Positions 8,720-17,918 are shown, counted from the stretch's first letter. The stretch: DNA of 40,799 nt from Ceratorhiza oryzae-sativae (GCA_030998015.1 JARWMV010000129.1:1-40799), one strand, 5' to 3'. Made by a program: numbers and translations. Notes: generated by a model from the sequence alone, not told the origin.

Positions 8720-8891
8720 CCGCGCGCGTTAGTTGCTGGTGGGACTTGTCCCACCAACCAACGTGAGCAATCGCAACCGTTTGCGATTGCTAGTGCGCGG
8801 CATAATATCGATATTTAGCCGCCGGCTGAAAATGACGAACGGTCGTCATTTTCTACGAGGGAATCTTTAGGATTCCCTCTAACGCCGGCGG
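8720..8891 (+). repeat. A1, family A double three-way-junction element
   Basis: Reference architecture, 172 nt. Nucleotides 1-6 pair with 76-81 (CCGCGC/GCGCGG) and enclose hairpins 19-36 and 48-71. Nucleotides 100-107 pair with 165-172 (CCGCCGGC/GCCGGCGG) and enclose hairpins 110-133 and 138-160. The 18-nt linker contains AATATCGATATT. The sequence is identical or nearly identical in all 16 copies. This copy cuts a LAGLIDADG fragment. Confidence 0.9.
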
Positions 8892-9056
8892 GAGATTGTA
8901 GTTATAAAATATTGTATTTTGCCACAATTATGTGTCAGGATATAAATACTTTGAGTTTGGCGTATTTTATGGTTTTCTCTCAATAGAAGCTATTAAACCC
9001 CAAACCTGTGGAGTGGCTCTAATGTTAGATGCCCCCTATTCAAACTATCAAGAAAT

Positions 9057-9228
9057 CCGCGCGCGTTAGTTGCTGGTGGGACTTGTCCCACCAACCAACG
9101 TGAGCAATCGCAACCGTTTGCGATTGCTAGTGCGCGGCATAATATCGATATTTAGCCGCCGGCTGAAAATGACGAACGGTCGTCATTTTCTACGAGGGAA
9201 TCTTTAGGATTCCCTCTAACGCCGGCGG
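9057..9228 (+). repeat. A2, family A element
   Basis: A complete 172-nt copy. It lies 165 nt after A1 in the same orientation, in a spacer of unknown content. Confidence 0.9.
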
Positions 9229-9318
9229 GCCAAGTCTTTTGACAAAATAAACTTCAGCTGTTTTCTTTCTTAATTTCCCAATAAAGAAATTAAGCCTAAA
9301 ACATCGTGAGTATTGAGA

Positions 9319-9336
9319 TTTAGAGACTATCACAAT
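9319..9336 (+). promoter_or_regulatory. Upstream motif shared with cox2
   Basis: TTTAGAGACTATCACAAT lies 15 nt before the ATG at 9352. Nearly the same string (TTTAGAGACAATCACAAT) precedes the cox2 ATG by 14 nt at 28361. It may be a promoter, a processing site or a translation leader. The role is inferred only from the shared position. Confidence 0.45.
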
Positions 9337-9543
9337 AATATATTTTTATACATGTTTTATTTTTCAAATCTTACAATCTTAGCGATTGTGCCCTATTTTT
9401 TAGTAATTGCATTTTTTTACGTTGTTGTAATTCCAACAATCGGATCTGGCTTGGATATCATTAGCGGGTTGGTAATTTGTTCTCTAGTACCTGTTAAACC
9501 TCAAAGGCTAACTAAGCAGGAACGAGAAGCTTTTTCACTTTCA

Positions 9544-9722
9544 AACCCCCGCTTAGGGTCATCCAGCATTGTATTTATATATAAATACATGCTGTTGACC
9601 CGAGGGGTTTGGTTATCGAGGCCGCGTTCGCGGCGAGCCGCGCGCACGCCAGGGCCGACTTGGCTTGATTATTGACCTTAAGGTCAATATGAGCCAAGGC
9701 GTTCGCAGGCGTGCACGGGTCA
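9544..9722 (+). repeat. B1, family B element with nested hairpin
   Basis: Family B runs from ACCCCCGC to CACGGGTC and carries TCGAGGCCGCGTTCGCGGCGA and CCTTGGC/GCCAAGG hairpins. The target TCA is repeated on both sides. In this copy an extra palindrome (ATTGACCTTAAGGTCAAT) sits in the tip of the CCTTGGC hairpin. Confidence 0.8.
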
Positions 9723-10124
9723 GAATTGTTACAACAAATTATAGTTGGGACAATAATGGGTGACCTGAATATCCAAAAACGAACTATTAACAGTAATGCT
9801 CGTTTAAGATTTCATCAGGGAATAATTCACGAACAATACCTTATTCACTTGTACGAATTGTTCAGAGCCTATTGTTCATCATCACCCAAAACATCTGATC
9901 GGCTTCCCGATAGACGAACGGGTGAGATATACACTCAAATTGTATTTAATACCCTTGCGCTACCGTGCTTTAACAAATTTTACAACCTATTTTATTTGGA
10001 TGGTAAAAAAATAGTTCCAACCAACATAGGTGATCTTCTTACACCTGTTGCTTTAGCCTATTGGATTGCAGATGATGGAGGTTTTTGCAAATCTACTCAA
10101 AGAGTTACATTATCAACACATTCT

Positions 10125-10296
10125 CCGCGCGCGTTAGTTGCTGGTGGGACTTGTCCCACCAACCAACGTGAGCAATCGCAACCGTTTGCGATTGCTAGTG
10201 CGCGGCATAATATCGATATTTAGCCGCCGGCTGAAAATGACGAACGGTCGTCATTTTCTACGAGGGAATCTTTAGGATTCCCTCTAACGCCGGCGG
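10125..10296 (+). repeat. A3, family A element
   Basis: A 172-nt copy inside the LAGLIDADG gene 9352-10470. Exact removal joins THS to AEVEL in frame. Confidence 0.9.
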
Positions 10297-10610
10297 GCTG
10301 AAGTTGAACTTCTAATGAACGTTTTGGGGGACAAATTCGGTTTAAATTTTGCTCTTGACAAACAAGTTTCTGGTTTTAGAATTCGAATTTCAGTTAAATC
10401 ATTAGCTGATCTTCAAAGATTATTATCGCCGCACAGGCCTCCTATGATGTTGCATAAAATAGGTTTATAATCGCGCTGGGGTATTTTTTTCCACTTCCTA
10501 AAGAAATCCCTAAGGGGACCCCTCCCGGAGTTTACAGGGTTTTAGACAACCTAAAAAGTTTCTTACAATGTATAGATCTTAAACAAAATTTACATGAAGA
10601 GGTAAGTTTA

Positions 10611-11687
10611 CAGTGATGGTTCTTTTTATGTTACAATATCTAAAAGTACCAAAAATATAGTAGGTTGGTCAGTTGCTGTTAATTATCAGATTGTATCTTC
10701 TATTAACAGTGCTAATCTTGCAATGATGGAACAAATAAATTCATTTTATGGTAATATCGGAAATATTTCTGAGCAGCCGCATAGCGCGCTGCAAACATGA
10801 AAAAGATAATACTTTAAGATTTACTGTAAGTGGTTTATCAAATTGCAAAATAGTTCAGAATCATTTTTTAACCTATCCCTTATTAACTTATAAAACCGTC
10901 GCGCTGGGACGCCCGAATGGATGCCCGTAGGGCTTGGCCAAAACCACCCCCAAACAATGCAGCGTAGCTGCACATGTTTGGGGGTGTTTTTGGAAATCAC
11001 ATTTCGGGCGTCCCCAGCGCGGCCGGCTCGCCGAGAATCGATGATTTGCGAAGGCAAATCTACATCGATTCTCGAGGGTTAGTTTATTTCCAATTATGGT
11101 CTTCTATATTAGACATTATGTCAACTGGGGCTCACTTTACTTTAGAGGGATTATTAAAAATAGTTTCACTTAAAGCTCAATTTAAAAAGGGCTTATCTGA
11201 ATTACTGGGAACTAGTTTTCCCAATGTCAGTCCGGCCATTAAACCATCTTTTGAGCCTAACCTGGCCTTAATGAATATTCATTGGCTTTGTGGGTTCATA
11301 AACGGGGATGGCCACTTTGGACTTAGAATTAGACATAACACTAAAACTTCTTTGGGTTCTAGTTGTGATGTTATTATTTCTATTAGCCAAGACGATGTAA
11401 GTTTAATTACTTTGGAAAATATTGTTGAATTTTTAGGTGTGGGTAGAGTTCATTCTTCTGGAAGAACAACTTATGTCTATTTTTTAGGTTCCCTTAAAGA
11501 TATAAACATTTTTATTAACAAGTTTAAAGAAGTGAATTTATTGGGTGCCAAAGCTCTAGATTATGCTGATTTCTGTAAAGGGATCGAAATAATCAATAGT
11601 AGAGAGCATCTAACTCTAGAAGGTTTTAATAAGCTTGAGATTCTTTCCCAAAATATGAACTCTAAGAGAACTAATTTTGGAAATTAA
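10611..11687 (+). pseudogene. LAGLIDADG endonuclease, 5'-truncated and split by H3
   Basis: It begins with SDGSFYVTISKSTKNIVGW, a first LAGLIDADG motif without a visible start. A 23-nt GC hairpin (CAGCCGCATAGCGCGCTGC, about 10774) and then element H3 interrupt it. Downstream it reads LVYFQLWSSILDIM and then the second motif WLCGFINGDGHFGL, ending NSKRTNFGN. This is the two-motif LAGLIDADG_1 type, different from the single-motif genes on either side. CCCCTCCC follows 21 nt after the stop. Confidence 0.7.
10895..11079 (+). repeat. H3, family H element
   Basis: A complete copy flanked by AACC and GGTT, as in H4 and H5. It splits the LAGLIDADG gene between TYKT and LVYFQ. Confidence 0.8.
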
Positions 11688-11763
11688 ATAAATATAATGT
11701 CGCACTAATCCCCTCCCTGTCTAATTGGTTAAGGTCCCTCATAGAGGGACCCTACCTCGAAGT

Positions 11764-11921
11764 CATACCCTAGGTGGGCTAGAAAGGCCCATGCCCACCT
11801 AAGGGCGCCGAATCGAAGATTCCTATGCCCCGTGGGTATGGATATCGAGGCCGCGTTCGCGGCGAGCCCGCTATCTCGCCCGGGCCAGCGCTCTGCGCTG
11901 ATCCAGGCGAGAACGGGTCAT
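11764..11921 (+). repeat. B variant between an endonuclease gene and atp6 copy 3
   Basis: It runs from CATACCCTAGGTGGGC to GAACGGGTCAT and shares the TCGAGGCCGCGTTCGCGGC arm with family B but has different inner hairpins. An inverted, near-identical copy lies at 15619-15776. Both end in the CAT/ATG flanks typical of family B. Confidence 0.75.
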
Positions 11922-11962
11922 ATTAAATATAACGTTGGAGCTAAAGGTAACCTAAAAGGAAC

Positions 11963-12322
11963 ACCTTTAGCTTTAGTACCTTTATTAGTTTTAATTGAAT
12001 TAATTTCTTACTTAGCTAGAGCCGTTTCTTTAGGAGTACGATTATTTGCTAATATTATGGCCGGGCACACTTTAATGAAAATCTTGTCTACATTCTTATT
12101 CCAAATGTTCACAAGCAGTGCTTTAATGTTTGTACCCTGTAGACCCCCAACAATTGATAGCAGCATGTACTAGTACATGCTGACGACAGGGTAATAACAC
12201 TTGTTCCATTTGCATTATTCACATGTATTATCGGACTAGAAATTGCTGTTTCATTTATCCAGGCCTACGTATTTAGTATTTTAGTTTGTTCTTATCTAAA
12301 AGACGCTATAGATCTACACTAA
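11963..12322 (+). pseudogene. atp6: atp6 C-terminal duplicate, copy 3, split by a mini C element
   Basis: Homology starts at [16 protein letters not shown] and passes through ASLGVRL-like [17 protein letters not shown] 59-nt element (12135-12193) breaks it after MFV. It continues ITLVPFALFTCIIGLEIA and ends CSYLKDAIDLH. The element is flanked by GTA on both sides, and removing one GTA plus the element restores the frame. Copy 3 starts about 50 residues later than copy 2, so the two duplications had different breakpoints. Confidence 0.85.
12135..12193 (+). repeat. Mini C element in atp6 copy 3
   Basis: CCCTGTAGACCCCC...GACAGGGTA with a central GCATGTACTAGTACATGC palindrome. The GTA target is duplicated. 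It is the shortest family C form. Confidence 0.85.
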
Positions 12323-12415
12323 TAAAGTTTAAATTAGTTATATCTGGGCTAACTCGGTACGGAAAGACATGTCAAATTTGTAAATCCAATATAATAAATA
12401 GTAATCCAGACTTTA

Positions 12416-12570
12416 TGACCCGTGCACGCCTGCGAACGCCTTGGCTTAAGCCAAGGCGGCCCTGGCGTGCGCGCGGCTCGCCGCGAACGCGGCCTCGATA
12501 ACCATACCCACGGGTCAACAGCATGTATTTATATATAAATACAATGCTGGTTGACCCTAAGCGGGGGTAT
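12416..12570 (-). repeat. B2, family B element, inverted
   Basis: A full-length copy inserted into TTTATGATAAATAA of R4. ATG stands at both borders. It contains the TATTTATATATAAATA hairpin of the long B form. Confidence 0.85.
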
Positions 12571-12757
12571 GATAAATAAATTCTTGGAACTAATCTTAGT
12601 TACGAGGCTTACTCCGCCGGCGGAGGATCGTGCTAGCACGATCGTAGAGGAGCCGGCGGTTCCGCGGCCTCCAGTCATGCTTGCACTGTTTTACCGTCTC
12701 GTGTCAACATAGTTGACCGGCCGGTAAAACAAACATGACCTTATGGCCGCGGAGTAT

Positions 12758-13072
12758 TGTTCTGAGGTCTTCGTTGTTAAGAATCCAGCATTTTTGGATT
12801 ATAAAAATAAAATTATAACCCCTCCCTGAGTTAGAGTGAGAAGTTATTCAAACTCCATTTAGAGGTTATTGGACCATTCCATGAGGGTTGGAGTGTGAAG
12901 TTATTCAGACTCCATAGACCGGATTCGTATTGTGGTTATTTCCCAAATTGGGACAACTAATTTACCCTACAGGACAATTGGTAGGTAAAATTTGCGGAAA
13001 ATTGATCTATACGAGTTGCAGAACGCCCAATTTATTAAAATTATTACATCTTGTTATGTAAAACTCTTAAGC
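12758..13072. other. Spacer inside R4 with a duplicated 30-nt block
   Basis: No gene is seen. GTGAGAAGTTATTCAAACTCC (12837) and GTGTGAAGTTATTCAGACTCC (12893) form an imperfect direct repeat. CCCCTCCC occurs at 12819. Confidence 0.55.
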
Positions 13073-13244
13073 CCGCCGGCGTTAGAGGGAATCCTAAAGA
13101 TTCCCTCGTAGAAAATGACGACCGTTCGTCATTTTCAGCCGGCGGCTAAATATCGATATTATGCCGCGCACTAGCAATCGCAAACGGTTGCGATTGCTCA
13201 CGTTGGTTGGTGGGACAAGTCCCACCAGCAACTAACGCGCGCGG
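13073..13244 (-). repeat. A4, family A element, inverted
   Basis: A complete 172-nt copy inside the R4 region, in opposite orientation to most copies. Confidence 0.9.
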
Positions 13245-13361
13245 GATCCCTAATAAGTTTAAGGGTGGGCAAAGTTTAGGGTTTAATTACAAAGGCCCAC
13301 ACCTGGCATCCTATACAAGATACACAGGTAGGCCGACTTCTAAAGGTCGGCAGTTGGGTGC

Positions 13362-13533
13362 CCGCCGGCGTTAGAGGGAATCCTAAAGATTCCCTCGTAG
13401 AAAATGACGACCGTTCGTCATTTTCAGCCGGCGGCTAAATATCGATATTATGCCGCGCACTAGCAATCGCAAACGGTTGCGATTGCTCACGTTGGTTGGT
13501 GGGACAAGTCCCACCAGCAACTAACGCGCGCGG
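13362..13533 (-). repeat. A5, family A element, inverted
   Basis: A complete copy, 117 nt after A4 in the same inverted orientation. Confidence 0.9.
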
Positions 13534-13625
13534 GGAGAGCATCCCTTTGAATTGAACTATTCTAAATAAAATAACTCGTGTTTTCCCGATACAAAAAAAA
13601 TAAATGAAAAATATAAACAAAATAA

Positions 13626-13808
13626 CCCTCGAGAATCGATGTAGATTTGCCTTCGCAAATCATCGATTCTCGGCGAGCCGGCCGCGCTGGGACGCCCGAA
13701 ATGTGATTTCCAAAAACACCCCCAAACATGTGCAGCTACGCTGCATTGTTTGGGGGTGGTTTTGGCCAAGCCCTACGGGCATCCATTCGGGCGTCCCAGC
13801 GCGACGGT
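13626..13808 (-). repeat. H4, family H element, inverted
   Basis: A near-perfect inverted copy of H3, flanked by AACC and GGTT. Confidence 0.85.
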
Positions 13809-13985
13809 TTTTAAACTAGAGACAGCTAAAAAGGAATTGGAATTAGCTCTAAAATCCTATAAACCTCTTTCTTTATGTGAAACTCAGAATTTTAGAGAGC
13901 TTGTAAATGGATTCTTTCAAGCCGAAGGGACTATCAGTGCTTCTTTTTTAGGATCTTCTTCGGCTAAAGTTAATCCATACTTCAT

Positions 13986-14106
13986 GACCCGTGCACGCCT
14001 GCGAACGCCTTGGCTTAAGCCAAGGCGGCCCTGGCGTGCGCGCGCTCGCCGCTTCGCGGCCTCGATACCCATTACCCCTCGGGTCGTCGACCCTAAGCGG
14101 GGGCAT
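13986..14106 (-). repeat. B3, short family B element, inverted
   Basis: It lacks the TATTTATATATAAATA hairpin and instead has a short CGACCC/GGGTCG tip. ATGA stands at both borders. B4 at 15053 is nearly identical. Confidence 0.85.
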
Positions 14107-14208
14107 GATTAGTCAAAATTATAGTGCTGAAAGCCTAAATTTCTTCGTTCAAATTTTCTATGAACTTAATCAAGTCGGCAGAGTTACTGTCTTTTTAAAT
14201 CAATATCC

Positions 14209-14380
14209 GCGGCATAACCCTGTAGACCCCCAACAAGGCAATGGCCTCCCAATGCGTTGGCCCTACGGGCCAACGTATTGGGGGGGCCATTAGCTTATTG
14301 GGGGGCGGATGCCCCTCAAACAATGCAGCGTAGCTGCACATGTTTGAGGGGCAGGAGACGACAGGGTACTGCCGCGGGGT
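14209..14380 (+). repeat. C element with CCGCGG borders
   Basis: A family C composite with CAATGCGTTGGCC and GCAGCGTAGCTGC hairpins. CCGCGG at each end is an E-family signature, so it may be a C element nested in an E element. Confidence 0.7.
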
Positions 14381-14389
14381 GAGTTAATT

Positions 14390-14461
14390 ATTCTCTTAGC
14401 TCAATGGTTAGAGCTACATTCTTCTAAAATGTCTATTTTGGTTCGAGTCCGAAAGAGAATA
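14390..14461 (+). tRNA. trnR: tRNA-Arg (TCT)
   Basis: The cloverleaf has a perfect 7-bp acceptor stem (ATTCTCT/AGAGAAT). The D arm contains GCTCAATGGTTAGAGC, the anticodon arm ACATTCTTCTAAAATGT gives anticodon TCT, and the T arm contains GGTTCGAGTCC. It lies between two C elements and appears intact. Confidence 0.9.
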
Positions 14462-15052
14462 TTGCCCTACCCTATCTCGTGTCAACTATGTTGACCGAGA
14501 TAGAGGCCAGACTAAATTTTTCTATGTTTACCCTTCTGATCCATAACCGAAGGGAAGGGGGAAACTCGCTTTCGCTTTCTTTGGACCTCCAAGTATTGGC
14601 GCCCGGTCAATGAAATTGACACGGCCGCCAATACCCTACGGCTACAACTCTTGACAATAGAACAGGAAAATTTTACCCTAGTATTAGATTCAATACCTGA
14701 ACATTTGCTTGCTTTAACGAGTTATATGAACTTTTCTATCCTGAAGGTAAAAAATACTATGGAGGATCGTGCTAGCACGATCGTAATCGGCGGCTCCGCG
14801 GCATAACCCTGTAGACCCCCAACAAGGCAATGGCCTCCCAATGCGTCACAAACGTATTGGGGGGGCCATTACCTTATTGGGGGGCGGATGCCCCTCAAAC
14901 AATGCAGCGTAGCTGCACATGTTTGGGGGGCAGTAGACGACAGGGTACTGCCGCGGGGTGAACTATTAACACCTTCAGGTTTAGCATACTTTCACCAAAA
15001 TGGTGGCCCTACGAGGCAGCTGCAGTAATTCTGGCCGACGGAAGTTGAACAT

Positions 15053-15173
15053 GACCCGTGCACGCCTGCGAACGCCTTGGCTTAAGCCAAGGCGGCCCTG
15101 GCGTGCGCGCGCTCGCCGCTTCGCGGCCTCGATACCCATTACCCCTCGGGTCGTCGACCCTAAGCGGGGGCAT
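15053..15173 (-). repeat. B4, short family B element, inverted
   Basis: Nearly identical to B3, with ATGA at both borders (GAACATGA / GGCATGAAG). Confidence 0.85.
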
Positions 15174-15383
15174 GAAGTAACACTAGTGACAAACAATTTT
15201 ACCAAAGACGAAGAAGAGCTTTTATATCAAGTTTTAGTAAATAACCCTCGAGAATCGATGTAGATTTGCCTTCGCAAATCATCGATTCTCGGCGAGCCGG
15301 TTATTAAATTAAAATGCACTATTCGAAGAGATATAAATGTTTATTTAATTGATATTTCTTACCCGTATACTCTTCCCTTACAG

Positions 15384-15530
15384 GCCCCCGCTAATCGATA
15401 CCCCTGCCAAGACGTGCGCTAAAGCGCAGTTCTCTAGGCAGGGTGTAGATTTGCCTTCGCAAATCATCGATTAGTGGGAGCCCTCCGCGCTTAGGCCGCC
15501 CTGCGGGCGATCAAAGAGCGCGGAGGGGAA
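15384..15530. repeat. Nested H-arm, D3 and I palindromes
   Basis: The hairpin CTAATCGAT...ATCGATTAG of an H arm has received D3 (15401-15443) inside it. A family I hairpin (CCCTCCGCGC...GCGCGGAGGG, 15481-15527) follows. Other I copies lie at 16500 and, inverted, 28671. Confidence 0.75.
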
Positions 15531-15618
15531 GAGGTTAGGGTCTAAATCTATGCCTCTATTGCGAGACTTGATAAAAGTCACTATGCACCCAACGATGCTT
15601 TACAAGTTAGGTCTTTAA

Positions 15619-15776
15619 TATGACCCGTTATCGCCTGGATCAGCGCAGGGCGCTGGCCCGGGCGAGATAGCGGGCTCGCCGCGAACGCGGCCTCGATATC
15701 CATACCCACGGGGCATAGGAATCTTCGATTCGGCGCCCTTAGGTGGGCATGGGCCTTTCTAGCCCACCTAGGGTAT
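15619..15776 (-). repeat. B variant, inverted copy of 11764-11921
   Basis: It starts at the stop codon of the dead LAGLIDADG gene and has ATGA borders. Its 158 nt match the variant next to atp6 copy 3. Confidence 0.8.
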
Positions 15777-15936
15777 GAAAATGAATTTTCTTGACTTTGG
15801 CTCGTGCCAAAATCACCCTGGTATCTATGAAGAGGGCCCATACAGGCACCCCTCTGTTTTAATTTATTTTCACATATGAGCCTATTGTTGAAGGTTATAC
15901 TGAAAATCTTACTTCAATTCCCCACAGAATCGTCGC

Positions 15937-16158
15937 CCGCCGGCGTTAGAGGGAATCCTCAGATGAGGTAGCCTTGACCATGAGTCTCATGGTCCAGGCT
16001 ACCTCCCATAAAGATTCCCTCGTAGAAAATGACGACCGTTCGTCATTTTCAGCCGGCGGCTAAATATCGATATTATGCCGCGCACTAGCAATCGCAAACG
16101 GTTGCGATTGCTCACGTTGGTTGGTGGGACAAGTCCCACCAGCAACTAACGCGCGCGG
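15937..16158 (-). repeat. A6, family A element with nested hairpin
   Basis: 222 nt: a full A element whose fourth hairpin loop carries a 50-nt inserted palindrome (GAGGTAGCC...GGCTACCTC). A11 holds the same insert plus a further one, so A6 and A11 share an ancestor that was already loaded. Confidence 0.85.
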
Positions 16159-16167
16159 GCCTTCGCA

Positions 16168-16500
16168 AAGCACCCCGCGGCAGTACCCTGTCGTCAGCAT
16201 GTACTAGTACATGCTGCTACTGCCCCCCAAACATGTGCAGCTACGCTGCATTGTTTGAGGGGCATCCGCCCTCGAGTCGGCCGCGCTGGGGACGCCCGAA
16301 ATGTGATTTCCAAAAACACCCCCAAACATGTGCAGCTACGCTGCATTGTTTGGGGGTGGTTTTGGACATCCATTCGGGTGGTCCCAGCGCGACGAGTAGT
16401 AAAACAGTACCGGCCGGTCAACTATGTTGACACGAGACGGTAAAACAGTGTTGCCGGGCAGCCGCATAGCGCGCTGCAAGCATGACTGGATGCCGCGGAG
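16168..16500 (-). repeat. Inverted C, H, G and E cluster
   Basis: In order: inverted C (16168-16262), inverted H6 (16265-16396), inverted G (16411-16446) and E (GCCGCATAGCGCGCTGC, 16460). The order mirrors the 5190-5515 cluster upstream of atp6, suggesting a block-sized inverted duplication. Confidence 0.7.
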
Positions 16501-16547
16501 TTCTCAGCGCTTAGGCCGCCCTTCGGGCGATCAAAGAGCGGTGAGAA

Positions 16548-16802
16548 GAAGCTTTAGTAGATTTAATCGAAGAGGAACGATCTTTACGCGCTCATGAGAT
16601 TCAAACTTCAGAAGCCCAGCCAAGCAGTAGAGCCATTTTGGTTGAAAATGTAAAGACACCCGGTTTAAGTATAAAATACCCTTCTGCTACAAAAGCAGCT
16701 GCGGCACTGGGATGTCGTCCTAATACTGTATTAAAATATTTAAATAATCCGTCTTTATTGTTCAGGGATCAATTTAAATTTACAGAGATAGTGAAGAAAT
16801 AG
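16548..16802 (+). pseudogene. GIY-YIG endonuclease C-terminal fragment
   Basis: A frame from EALVDLIEEERSLRAHEIQT to FTEIVKK (stop 16800-16802). The segment YPSATKAAAALGCRPNTVLK is a helix-turn-helix repeat of the IENR1/NUMOD type found at the C-terminus of GIY-YIG enzymes. The catalytic half is missing. A family I palindrome directly precedes the fragment. Confidence 0.65.
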
Positions 16803-16989
16803 TATACAAAAATCCCCTTACTTCGTCTCTGCGCACCTACGTGCATAGGTACACAAAGATGGTAATAATTTTTGAAATATTAATAAAAGAGACAGAAATA
16901 TCGCATTAAAGCGCATACAATACGACAAATTTTTCCCAACGCGGAGGCTGTGTCTTAACCGCACTCTGACTTTGCTAGGGAAAAGTATG

Positions 16990-17450
16990 TTTAATTTTAA
17001 GGAAGAGTTTAATTTTGGCTCAGACTGAACGTTCTCCAGTGGTCTCTTTAAGGCATGCAAATCGTTGTTAACTTCGGTTAATAAGGTGTACGGGTGAGTA
17101 ATAATAAATAAGATACCCTACAGACTTCGGAAATAGAGGATAGTTCTGTTTTTGTTCTTTAGACGAAAGAAAACAAGAATAAAGGGACTCTTCCTACTGT
17201 AGGATTCTATTTATCTTGAATAGGTAGTTGATAGGGTAATGGCCTACCAAGCCTACGATCAATAGCCAGCTTGACAGAGGGATTGGCCACATTGGGTCTG
17301 AAATTTACCCAAGTAGTGCATAACTACCAGCAGCCGAGAATATTTGTCAATGCTCGCAAGAGTGAACAAGCCAACTGGAATCACAAGAACTTGTGATAAA
17401 GTAAGGGAGGATAATGACGTTACCTTACTATTAGTGTCGTCTAAACTTGT
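16990..17450 (+). rRNA. rns: rns exon 1 (SSU rRNA 5' domain)
   Basis: It starts near GGAAGAGTTTAATTTTGGCTCAG (16999-17023), the universal 5' helix of SSU rRNA. It continues through ACGGGTGAGTAATAA (17090) to GTGTCGTCTAAACTTGT. The mature 5' end is estimated. It is cut just before the 530 loop. Confidence 0.9.
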
Positions 17451-17918
17451 ATTGTTGTGGTAGGAACACAACATTTTATATGAGTTCAACTATCAAACTC
17501 CGGGGACGCCCTAAAGCTCAAGGTACCAAGCTGTAGTGGAAACGCTACAAGTGGCTGGAGTAATTACCCAGGTATGGTAACAAGCCTTGAGATGATTGAA
17601 AATGAAATGGGTTATCGCGGATCTAAGTCAAATATTTTAATTACCTTAATGAAATGTTTATTTTTATTATTTATAATTATGGTATTTGTAAAAGAGCAAC
17701 GAGTAGACGGTAGTTATTGTATTACAGAATTAGGTGCACATTTTTCGTTGGTAATGCAATTAAGGTATACTCTAACGGGTCTTGAAAGAGACTATCCAAT
17801 CAAAATCCTATCTAAACCATTAAATAGAACATATTCTTCTAAAACTAATGATTCCAAAGTTATGCTTAGTCCTTATTTTGTTACCGGATTCTCAGACGCT
17901 GAGGCATATTTTCATACT

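Larger units (their letters stand above)
8648..9318 (+). other. LAGLIDADG fragment and two family A elements
   Basis: Just after copy 2, a frame reads MMSNINPWFITGITDSEFF (from 8654), the start of a LAGLIDADG_1 domain. It is cut by element A1, and nothing after A1 resumes it clearly. A second A element (A2) follows. The 9229-9318 stretch is AT-rich and shows no gene. Confidence 0.6.
9352..10470 (+). pseudogene. LAGLIDADG endonuclease with hydrophobic N-terminus, split by elements B1 and A3
   Basis: The frame starts MFYFSNLTILAIVPYFLVIA, a membrane-like segment that may come from a host gene; I do not recognise it. It then enters LTKQEREAFSLS. Element B1 interrupts before ELLQQIIVGTIMGDLNIQ, the first LAGLIDADG_2 motif. 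The domain continues through LAYWIADDGGFC until A3 cuts it after LSTHS. After A3 it resumes as AEVELLMNVLGDKFGLN and ends MMLHKIGL at 10470. Without the two elements it would be one continuous protein with no other frameshift. Confidence 0.75.
12390..13587 (+). ncRNA. R4: leader copy, heavily invaded and partial
   Basis: The R 5' end (AATAGTAATCCAGA) and the CTAATCTTAGTTACGAGGCT block are present. They are broken by B2 (12416-12570) and by an E/G palindrome cluster (12612-12757). The 3' end (AAATAACTCGTGTTTTC) is at 13569-13585, after two inverted A elements. The GCAGCAGATGATCC block was not found, so this copy is probably dead. It still ends about 17 nt before an endonuclease ATG (13604). 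Confidence 0.4.
13604..14208 (+). pseudogene. LAGLIDADG endonuclease remnant
   Basis: The pieces are MKNINKIT (13604), then after H4 KLETAKKELELALKSYKPL and LVNGFFQAEGTISASFLG (a LAGLIDADG motif), then after B3 SQNYSAESLNFFVQIFYELN. A C element ends it at about 14209 and no C-terminal domain follows. It is the downstream partner of R4. Confidence 0.65.
14643..15618 (+). pseudogene. LAGLIDADG_2 endonuclease, shredded by at least four insertions
   Basis: Homology runs in order: LDNRTGKFYPSIRFNT, FNELYELFYPEGKKYY, ELLTPSGLAYF, VTLVTNNFTKDEEELLYQVL, VIKLKCTIRRDINVYLID and finally MPLLRDLIKVTMHPTMLYKLGL with its stop at 15618. A frameshift after SIRFNT and the loss of the DDG residues show that this copy is dead. 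The insertions are E/C (14757-14958), B4, short H5 and a D/I cluster. Confidence 0.75.

Noticed and set aside
8720..8891. Family A and the other palindromes as a CRISPR array
   Set aside because: Copies are dispersed, in both orientations, without regular spacers or associated genes.
15840..15936. A possible frame EPIVEGYTENLTSIPHRIV
   Set aside because: Too short, no recognised family, and bounded by repeats on both sides.
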